From: Candidatus Curtissbacteria bacterium
Lineage (GTDB): Bacteria; Patescibacteriota; Microgenomatia; Curtissbacterales; GWA2-41-24
Direction of reading: 5' to 3'
Assembly: GCA_016195765.1 (NCBI GenBank)
Contig: JACPYZ010000114.1
Location: 1 to 5,711, forward strand
DNA length: 5,711 nt
The first letter of the stretch is position 1, and the number at the start of each line of letters is the position of its first letter. The position numbers were made by a program, and so were the translations under genes. This document shows positions 1 to 5,169 of the stretch, in pieces. The notes under the pieces are model-generated. The model searched no databases, had not been told where the DNA came from, and saw only the letters and a list, made by a program, of their open reading frames with translations.

Positions 1-659
1 TATTGGTTGTCGAAGACAATGAGAGCATACGTGAGTATCTGGAAAACTTTCTTTCGGACCACGGTTATTTGGTAGAAAGCGTTGGTGATGGTGCAAGTGC
101 GCTTAGACATTTTGAAAAATCAACGCCAGACTTGGTAATTCTGGATTTGGGCCTTCCCAATATAAGCGGTGAATCTGTTTGTCGAGAAATTAAAAAAAAT
201 AGCCCTAGCACCCCAGTCATTATTTTAACCGCAAAAAATAAGAGTCCCGATATTATCGAGGGGTTTAATTTGGGTGCAGATGATTACATTTCTAAGCCTT
301 TTGTTGGTGATGAACTCTTGGCAAGAGTCAAGGTGAGGCTTAAGGATACTATTGATCAGGAAGCGAGTCTTAAGGTGGGAGAACTAGAACTTGATCGGAA
401 GAATTTTGTGGCAAATCGTGATGGTCTGACAATTAAGCTAACACCCAAAGAATTTCAACTTTTGGAATACTTAATGGTTAATAAGGGCAGAATTATCCCG
501 AGAGAGATGATTCTAAACCGTGTATGGTTGTATTCACCTGATATTGAATCCCGTGCTGTTGACGTGTACGTGGGCTATTTGCGCAAGAAAATAGATGGTG
601 GTTTTAAAAAGAAAATGATCCAGACCTTGAGGGGTTTTGGATACGCGATAAGAGACTAG
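1..659 (+). CDS. OmpR/PhoB-family response regulator, 5' end cut by window
   Basis: DNA-binding response regulator that would be phosphorylated by a sensor histidine kinase and then act on transcription in the cytoplasm. The first in-frame codons read LVVEDN, the usual beta-1 strand, so the TTG at 3 is an internal Leu and only a few N-terminal residues lie outside the window. Counting that Leu as residue 1, the receiver domain (about 1-115) has the acidic pair E4-D5, phosphoacceptor D48 (in VILDLGLPN), switch T76 and conserved K98 (in SKPF). The winged-helix effector domain (about 120-218) has the LTPKEFQLLEYL motif, the recognition-helix segment SRAVDVYVGYLRKKID and the closing beta-hairpin TLRGFGYAIRD, all typical of OmpR/PhoB. 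All phosphorylation residues are intact, so it should be functional. No histidine kinase follows; a partner, if linked, would be upstream. The regulon cannot be inferred. Confidence 0.96.
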   Translation, partial: LVVEDNESIREYLENFLSDHGYLVESVGDGASALRHFEKSTPDLVILDLGLPNISGESVCREIKKNSPSTPVIILTAKNKSPDIIEGFNLGADDYISKPFVGDELLARVKVRLKDTIDQEASLKVGELELDRKNFVANRDGLTIKLTPKEFQLLEYLMVNKGRIIPREMILNRVWLYSPDIESRAVDVYVGYLRKKIDGGFKKKMIQTLRGFGYAIRD

Positions 660-708
660 TTTCCGATTTTTTAAATTTACTGTTTAAGGTCCCCTGTTTT
701 TCACTTTC

Positions 709-792
709 TTATTCGGTTGGTGCTGTAATTACTGTATATATCGAATTTAAAATGCTGTGCTTGTAGGCGCGTTTCAAAAAGCTGTCTTTCAT
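709..792 (-). CDS. putative 27-residue small protein with very strong RBS
   Basis: A 27-codon ATG frame (begins MKDSFLKRAYKHS, ends ITAPTE, stop TAA). It starts one base after the TAG stop of the 65-codon frame upstream (stop at 794-796, one C, then ATG at 790-792), an arrangement typical of translational coupling. Two overlapping GGAGG cores lie just upstream, the nearer one 7 bases from the ATG. No other start in this window has a comparable site. The peptide is basic in its first half and has a short mixed hydrophobic stretch (SILNSIYTVITA), with no clear transmembrane helix or known motif. I do not recognise it. It could be a real small protein, a leader peptide, or the start of a gene broken downstream. 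Its stop lies 49 bases from the stop of the convergent response regulator gene, so no longer gene fits here. Confidence 0.45.
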   Translation of the reverse strand: MKDSFLKRAYKHSILNSIYTVITAPTE

Positions 793-793
793 G

Positions 794-991
794 CTAAACC
801 CTCCCTCCTTTTAAGATAAAAAGATCTTCATGTAGTAAATAAGAACAAAGTGCGTGATGTTCTAGCTTTTTTTGAAAGTGTTCTTGGAGTACCAAGAATC
901 TCTTATAATCACCCTTGCTAGCATGCCTTGATATTTTTCTCCTTGTGTCTTTCATAAGCGGTGTTTTATTAGTGAAATCTTGTGTGTACAT
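794..991 (-). CDS. hypothetical 65-residue basic protein
   Basis: A small protein frame of unknown function. It is strongly charged (RRKISRHASKGDYKRF, EHFQKKLEHH), has no transmembrane segment or signal peptide, and its centre (about residues 16-50) looks likely to be helical. I recognise no family. The ATG at 991 is the first possible start, with an in-frame TAG three codons upstream, but no good Shine-Dalgarno is correctly spaced from it. An alternative start is Met13 (codon 955-953), also without a good site. Support for it being a gene comes from protein-like composition and from the strong ribosome binding site inside its last codons that serves a second frame starting one base after its stop. 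It lies downstream of a YggT-like frame on the same strand. A chance frame cannot be excluded. Confidence 0.5.
   Translation of the reverse strand: MYTQDFTNKTPLMKDTRRKISRHASKGDYKRFLVLQEHFQKKLEHHALCSYLLHEDLFILKGGRV
799..812 (-). promoter_or_regulatory. tandem Shine-Dalgarno AAAAGGAGGGAGGG
   Basis: On the minus strand the purine run contains GGAGG at 808-804 and again at 804-800. These lie 11 and 7 bases upstream of the ATG at 792. The run also encodes the C-terminal Lys-Gly-Gly-Arg of the 65-residue protein, so ribosomes finishing that gene would sit on this site. This supports a real translation start at 792 rather than a chance ATG. Confidence 0.6.
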
Positions 992-1204
992 GGTCGTCTA
1001 TGATTCTGTCCTCTACAGGAGTTGCGAAAGTATCAATTAACGCAGCAAGCTCGCGCCACTTACGTTGTAAATAAACGAAACGAATGGTGTTGCAGTGTTG
1101 GCTGCAAACAATTTTAAAATAACACGCGCAAGTATGAAGAAGGAAATTGCCCCCATGAATAAGTTCAAGATGTCGGTGATGAGTACGTAGATGCTTGTTC
1201 TCAT
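969..1204 (-). pseudogene. YggT-family membrane protein fragment, apparently frameshifted
   Basis: From ATG at 1204 a 55-codon frame runs to TAA at 1037. It has a hydrophobic helix (about residues 5-32, ending FFILARVILKLFAAN) followed by ATPFVSFIYNVSG, closely resembling the first membrane helix and the Asn-Pro-Phe-Val-x-Phe-Ile-Tyr stretch of YggT proteins, small integral membrane proteins of poorly known function. After SGASLLR the frame stops, about where the family continues with a Pro-Phe loop. The -1 frame from about 1060 reads ELAALIDTFATPVEDRIID and stays open to TAA at 969, resembling that loop. I infer a one-base loss around 1050-1060, or a sequencing error. Even if joined (about 78 residues), the usual second membrane helix is not seen. 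An in-frame TAA lies upstream of the ATG and no convincing RBS is present. The family call comes from motif memory, not a search. Confidence 0.45.
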
Positions 1205-1273
1205 GACGGTATCTTAAACAATAAGCGTTAAAATAGAAGGCAAATTCTGTGAGAGAGTTGTAAGAAATATTCT

Positions 1274-2356
1274 TTACAAGGAAGACGGGGCAATCTTGAT
1301 TATTTTGTCATCTCCGGAGTTTGGCTTTCCGCGGCCATCCTGATTGCTGGTTGTTAGGTAAATATAACCGTCGGGACCAATTGTTAATTCGCGGAGACGA
1401 CCGTATTTGTATTTAATAGACTCATTTATTTGAGAAGTGTTTTTTGCATCAAAGGAAAATATGGCTTGCCCGCGCAACCCTGCAAAGTAAATTTTTCCAT
1501 TTTGCGCAATTAAATCTGTGGGAGCCCAGGTTATGCTTGTACCACTGGTTATAACTGGTGATGTGATTCCCTCTTGTTGTTGATCCCCTATTACATTGGG
1601 CCAACCATAATTTTGCCCAGGTTTGATGATGTTTATTTCGTCTGTTGCGGTGTTGCCATGTTCAGTTTCCCAGAGAGTGCCCTCTTTATCCCAAGTCAAA
1701 CCTTCGGGATTTCTATGACCATAAGAGTAAACTAGGTTATTGAATGGATTTCCAGGTGCTGCTTCCCCGCCATCTGTCATTCTTAAGATTTTGCCGTTAA
1801 GGGAATTTTTATCTTGGGCAAATTGGGTTTGTTGGGCGTCACCAGTTGTTGCGTAAAGATAACCATCAGGGCCGAATTTGATCCGACCACCATGATGGAA
1901 ACCTGAAGCTGTAATGTTATCCAAAATTATCTTATCTTCTGTTAGCGTTTGATTTGCGTATTTATAGCGGACGATTTTCTCTTTTGGACCCGTGTGTGTA
2001 TACATTAAATAAATGTAGTTATTTTTTTTAAAATCGGGATGAAGAGTTATTCCCATCAGACCACCTTCTCCTGTTGCTACAATATCTGAAGGGCTGAAAA
2101 TTGTTTTTACGTTTCCACTTTTATCTATTTCGTCGACTTTTCCAATGCGTTCTGTAACGAGCAAATTACTATTTGGCAGAAATGCTATTGCCCAAGGCAC
2201 TTGTAGGTTTTGGGCTACGATTTGAGGTTCTCTATTGGACGAATCTAATGGACTTTGAGGTGCACTGTTTATTTGCGCTTCTTGTTTTGGAGTTTTATAA
2301 ACAAGAAAAAAAACTGCAATTATTAAAATAAGCACGACTGACGCAAGTTTTCTCAC
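1274..2356 (-). CDS. PQQ-dependent aldose sugar dehydrogenase-like protein, membrane-anchored
   Basis: A 360-residue protein of the soluble glucose dehydrogenase / sorbosone dehydrogenase family (YliI/Asd-like), a six-bladed beta-propeller that oxidises aldose sugars outside the cytoplasmic membrane using pyrroloquinoline quinone. Diagnostic segments are PWAIAFLPN (54-62), EGGLMGITLHPDF (97-109), HHGGRIKFGPDGYLYATTGD (154-173, holding the candidate catalytic His), GHRNPEGL (213-220, PQQ-contacting Arg in homologues), HGNTATDEIN (233-242), GQNYGWP (247-253) and GPDGYIYLTTSNQDGRG (327-343). Residues 5-20 form a hydrophobic helix after MRK with no lipobox Cys, so a signal anchor is likelier than a lipoprotein; a Gln/Pro/Ser-rich linker follows to about 45. 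The start is GTG at 2356, immediately preceded in frame by TAG, with no clear RBS. No PQQ biosynthesis gene is visible; cofactor would have to be acquired or made elsewhere, or the protein may bind something else. Confidence 0.92.
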   Translation of the reverse strand: MRKLASVVLILIIAVFFLVYKTPKQEAQINSAPQSPLDSSNREPQIVAQNLQVPWAIAFLPNSNLLVTERIGKVDEIDKSGNVKTIFSPSDIVATGEGGLMGITLHPDFKKNNYIYLMYTHTGPKEKIVRYKYANQTLTEDKIILDNITASGFHHGGRIKFGPDGYLYATTGDAQQTQFAQDKNSLNGKILRMTDGGEAAPGNPFNNLVYSYGHRNPEGLTWDKEGTLWETEHGNTATDEINIIKPGQNYGWPNVIGDQQQEGITSPVITSGTSITWAPTDLIAQNGKIYFAGLRGQAIFSFDAKNTSQINESIKYKYGRLRELTIGPDGYIYLTTSNQDGRGKPNSGDDKIIKIAPSSL

Positions 2357-2415
2357 CTAGCTATTTTAACATTAAGGGTTTTCTTCCTGTTGCGAATAAT
2401 CTAATAATAGAGAAA
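2357..2415. promoter_or_regulatory. 59-base divergent control region
   Basis: This gap separates the GTG starts of the sugar dehydrogenase (minus) and the alpha/beta hydrolase (plus), so both promoters must lie in it or overlap the coding ends. It is AT-rich with -10-like TAATAA/ATAATA (2402-2409, plus) and TATTAT on the opposite strand, but I find no good -35 for either. The two coding starts form an inverted repeat: GTGAGAAAA followed by CTT or GTT, matching at 11 of 12 bases (2345-2356 against 2416-2427). The divergent layout suggests shared control, but no operator can be named. Confidence 0.35.
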
Positions 2416-3306
2416 GTGAGAAAAGTTTGGCTATTTATAGTTGCTATATTTTTGCTGGTTTCACTTTACGTCGGTGTAAGTTTCTATGTTGCTGGTCGCA
2501 CTACTTCTCCATTTCGGAAGTTTACGAAAACTTCACCTGCTGTGGTTTCTAATATGAATGAAGAAGTTAGTTTTAAAGCATCAGATGGTGTACCGATAAG
2601 GGGCTGGTTTTTTAAGGGTGCTGGGAACGATGTGGTTATTAGAGTCTCGGGTATTACACAAGACAGAACGGATGGTGGATATTTAGGACTCTTGATCGCT
2701 AAAGATTTATTGGCTCAAGGTTATAGTGTCTTGGTTTATGATAATCGGGCGCATGGAGAATCTGGTGGAGATCATGTGCATTTTGGTCAGGACGAAGGTA
2801 ACGATGTTTTGGGAGCTGTGGCCTTTTTGAAAGGCAAAGGATACAAACCAGCCCAGATTGGAATTATGGCCGATTCTATGGGCTCCAACGCCACATTAAT
2901 GGTAATTGAAAAGCTCAACGATGTCGGACCAATCATTTTAGATTCTGCAGCCGCGCGAGTCGAGCCGGTTTTTGCTGAAATTGTGACCAAAGAAAATGGC
3001 ATCCCTTCAATATTTTTACCGGGGGTTGAGTTTGTAAATAAAGTTTTTTATGGTGTTGATGTTAAGAAAATAAACCCTATTGAAAAACTAGCGCTTGTTC
3101 CAGAGCGGAAATTTTTATTTTTACATGCCAGCGGTGACAAAACGATAGCTGCAGAAAATTCTAAAATGTTACTTAAAAAATCAAATAAGGCTAGTCGGCT
3201 AGTTATTTTTAATAGTCCTGACCATATTGCAACATATAGAACAGACCCGGGGCTTTACAATAAGGAAGTTTTTGAGTTTTTGAAAGAAGGATTTTTAGAA
3301 AATTAA
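2416..3306 (+). CDS. membrane-anchored alpha/beta hydrolase
   Basis: A 296-residue serine hydrolase of the alpha/beta fold (S33/Hydrolase_4-like, near the YqkD/FrsA-type groups). An N-terminal hydrophobic segment (about 5-26) after MRK predicts a single anchor with the catalytic domain outside the cytoplasm. Core features are the strand-turn IRVSGITQDR (75-84) at the oxyanion-hole position, YDNRAHGESGG (108-118), the nucleophile elbow ADSMG with S154, the acid candidate D241 (LHASGDKTI) and H270 (SPDHIATY). The full triad is therefore present. The elbow begins with Ala where GxSxG is usual. The substrate (ester, acyl or peptide) cannot be told. The GTG start gives the complete anchor; upstream GAGAAA is a weak, close RBS, and no other start precedes the anchor. 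The gene diverges from the dehydrogenase, and its stop overlaps that of typA on the other strand. Confidence 0.92.
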   Translation: MRKVWLFIVAIFLLVSLYVGVSFYVAGRTTSPFRKFTKTSPAVVSNMNEEVSFKASDGVPIRGWFFKGAGNDVVIRVSGITQDRTDGGYLGLLIAKDLLAQGYSVLVYDNRAHGESGGDHVHFGQDEGNDVLGAVAFLKGKGYKPAQIGIMADSMGSNATLMVIEKLNDVGPIILDSAAARVEPVFAEIVTKENGIPSIFLPGVEFVNKVFYGVDVKKINPIEKLALVPERKFLFLHASGDKTIAAENSKMLLKKSNKASRLVIFNSPDHIATYRTDPGLYNKEVFEFLKEGFLEN

Positions 3307-5114
3307 CTAAGCCCACGAGCTTGTCTTCTGGCTTCCATTTCGTCAAGAATCTTCTTACGGATTCTGATGTTTTGAGGTGTGACTTCTACAAGTTCTGTAT
3401 CGTCAATATACTCTAGGGCATCTTCTAAAGACATAGTGTGCGGTGCGTTTAAGTGAGCGCCAACATCTTCACCTTTACTTCGCATGTTGGTTAAATTCTT
3501 TTCCTTGCAAACATTGATTCTGATGTCTTCTGCTCTGGGGTTTTCCCCAATTACCTGGCCTTTATAAACAGGAATGCCTGCTGCAAGGAAGAGTACTCCC
3601 CTTTCTTGGGCTGCAACAAGTCCATAAGTTTTTGTTGTTCCGGCTTCATGAACTACAAGAGAACCATGTTCTCTTGCGTGTGTATAACCTGGGTCTTTTT
3701 GGTAGTCTAGAAAGCTTGTGTTGATTAGTCCTAAGCCTTTTGTGTCTGTAGTAAATTCTGATCTATATCCGAAAAGATCTCGACTGCTGATTACAAATTC
3801 AAAGTAAGAAATGCCATTTTCTGTTTTAGTGTCAACGAGCTGCCCGTGACGAGTGCCCATTTTTTGCATGACTGAACCTGAGTATTGTTCTGGGCATTCC
3901 ATGAATACTCTTTCAAATGGAATCATTTTCACTCCGTCTACTACTTTTTCGATTACCTGAGGGCGAGAGACTTGAAACTCATAGCCTTCGCGACGAAGAC
4001 GTTCAATAAGGATTGCGAGATGAAGCTCACCACGCCCCGAGACAATCCAGTCACCATTTGTGCCGTCCTCAACTCGCAGGGCAACATCAGTTTCAGGTTC
4101 TTTAAAAAGCCTTGCTCTTATTTGACTTGAGGTTTTGAATTGTCCTTCTTTACCACCAAAGGGAGAGCTGTTGACAGCAAATGTCATACGAATTGTTGGC
4201 TCTTCAATATCAATTAAGGCAAGCGCTTGTGGATTTGTAGGGTCTGCGATTGTTTCGCCGATTGTGATATCTGGAATTCCTGCAATGGCGCAGACATCTC
4301 CTGCCGTGACTTCTGATGCTTCTATTCTACCTAAGCCTGAAAAGGTCATCAAAGATGTTAGATGAAACTTTTTTTGCGTTCCATCTCTGGCGATATGAGT
4401 TACATCTTGTCCTGCTTTTAGCGAACCATTATAAAGGCGGCCAGTTGCGATTCTGCCTTTGTGAGAGTCAGCAGACAATGTGGTAATTAGCATTTGTAGC
4501 GGTTTATCTGGACTACCTGATGGAGGTGGAACGACCCTAATGATTTCATCAAAGATTGTTGAGATATCTTGCATCTTTGAAAGATCTGCGTCCATGCCAG
4601 CTTTTCCTAATTTGGATGATGCGTAAATTGTTTCAAAATAAGCATTGTCTTCGTCTGCACCGAGTTCTACAAAAAGATCAAATATTTTGCCTTCCACATA
4701 TTCTGGTCTCGCATCTGGTTTGTCGATTTTGTTTATGACAACAATTATCTTGTGGCCCATTTCGAGTGCGTGTTTTAAAACAAATCGGGTTTGCGGCATT
4801 GGACCTTCTTTGGCATCGACTAACAAAAGACAGCCATCGGCCATTTTTAAGACTCTTTCTACTTCCCCACCAAAGTCAGCGTGTCCTGGTGTGTCAATGA
4901 TATTTATTTTTGTGTCCTTCCAGATAACACTGGCGTTTTTGGAAAAAATAGTTATACCACGTTCTTTTTCGAGCTCGTTACTATCCATAATAAGGTCATG
5001 ACCCATGTTTTCTTTCTCAAGATGAGTTTGTGACTGGCGCAGAAGAGCATCAACAAGAGTTGTCTTGCCATGGTCGACGTGGGCGATAATTGCGACATTT
5101 CTAATATTGTTCAT
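3303..5114 (-). CDS. typA: translational GTPase TypA/BipA
   Basis: A ribosome-associated GTPase of the EF-G/LepA group, acting in the cytoplasm on 70S ribosomes or 50S assembly, with roles in stress and low-temperature growth in other bacteria. At 603 residues it is full length. The G domain shows G1 AHVDHGKT (11-18), G2 RGIT (52-55), G3 DTPGH with catalytic-type H78 (74-78), G4 NKID (128-131) and G5 SSKLG (166-170). It is followed by a beta-barrel domain 2 (about 200-300, GRIATGRLYNG), EF-G-like domains III and V (SGRGELHLAILIERLRREG in the middle), and the TypA-specific C-terminus with KEKNLTNMRSKGED, LEDALEYI and VEVTPQNIRIRKK. This last part separates TypA from EF-G and LepA. The ATG at 5114 matches the family N-terminus (IRNVAIIAHVDHGK). 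No spaced Shine-Dalgarno exists: AGAAG touches the ATG and is preceded by the U-tract of a terminator. Confidence 0.98.
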   Translation of the reverse strand: MNNIRNVAIIAHVDHGKTTLVDALLRQSQTHLEKENMGHDLIMDSNELEKERGITIFSKNASVIWKDTKINIIDTPGHADFGGEVERVLKMADGCLLLVDAKEGPMPQTRFVLKHALEMGHKIIVVINKIDKPDARPEYVEGKIFDLFVELGADEDNAYFETIYASSKLGKAGMDADLSKMQDISTIFDEIIRVVPPPSGSPDKPLQMLITTLSADSHKGRIATGRLYNGSLKAGQDVTHIARDGTQKKFHLTSLMTFSGLGRIEASEVTAGDVCAIAGIPDITIGETIADPTNPQALALIDIEEPTIRMTFAVNSSPFGGKEGQFKTSSQIRARLFKEPETDVALRVEDGTNGDWIVSGRGELHLAILIERLRREGYEFQVSRPQVIEKVVDGVKMIPFERVFMECPEQYSGSVMQKMGTRHGQLVDTKTENGISYFEFVISSRDLFGYRSEFTTDTKGLGLINTSFLDYQKDPGYTHAREHGSLVVHEAGTTKTYGLVAAQERGVLFLAAGIPVYKGQVIGENPRAEDIRINVCKEKNLTNMRSKGEDVGAHLNAPHTMSLEDALEYIDDTELVEVTPQNIRIRKKILDEMEARRQARGLS

Positions 5115-5119
5115 CTTCT

Positions 5120-5141
5120 AAAAAAACCGCGCAAAGCGCGG
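5120..5141 (-). terminator. intrinsic terminator after the histidine phosphatase gene
   Basis: On the minus strand CCGCGC-TTT-GCGCGG (5141-5127) forms a perfect six-pair all-GC stem with a three-base loop, followed directly by seven T (5126-5120). The T-tract exists only in this orientation, so it acts on minus-strand transcripts and would end the phosphatase mRNA. It finishes six bases before the typA ATG, so it also lies in the typA leader if typA is transcribed from just upstream. Confidence 0.9.
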
Positions 5142-5153
5142 CCTATGGGACAT

Positions 5154-5162
5154 AGTATAACA
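5154..5162 (-). promoter_or_regulatory. candidate extended -10 promoter for typA
   Basis: The minus strand reads TGTTATACT (5162-5154), an extended -10 (TGn followed by TATACT, five of six against TATAAT). It lies just after the phosphatase stop and upstream of typA. No good -35 hexamer sits 16-18 bases upstream, which an extended -10 can tolerate. Transcription would begin near 5147, a few bases before the terminator hairpin, so the hairpin would be at the extreme 5' end of the typA mRNA. Inferred from motif only. Confidence 0.5.
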
Positions 5163-5169
5163 CAAGAAG

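Noticed and set aside
660..708. Possible terminator for the response regulator.
   Set aside because: Only very short complementary bits (AGG/CCT, TTAAA/TTTAA) and direct CTGTTT repeats are present; there is no stable hairpin followed by a T-tract.
1134..1190. Plus-strand 18-codon ATG frame (MKKEIAPMNK...).
   Set aside because: It is antisense to the YggT-like coding frame, very short and without supporting context.
1260..1277. Imperfect palindrome GTAAGAAATATTCTTTAC at the dehydrogenase stop codon, a possible terminator.
   Set aside because: The stem is AT-only apart from its ends, has a mismatch and a G-U pair, and no T-tract follows on the minus strand.
969..1306. Minus-strand frame open for about 112 codons without a stop, running from the end of the dehydrogenase gene to 969.
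   Set aside because: It contains no ATG, GTG or TTG codon, and its first two thirds translate to a His/Cys/Arg-rich shadow of the YggT-like frame. Only its last part looks protein-like, which I explain as the continuation of the frameshifted yggT.
2787..3002. Minus-strand 71-codon frame.
   Set aside because: It is antisense to the catalytic core of the alpha/beta hydrolase and has no RBS or motif.
4645..5001. Plus-strand 118-codon frame, with shorter ones at 3885-4130, 4135-4365 and 4556-4738.
   Set aside because: They lie wholly antisense to typA, whose motifs are unambiguous; composition is Ser/Ile/Pro-rich shadow sequence.
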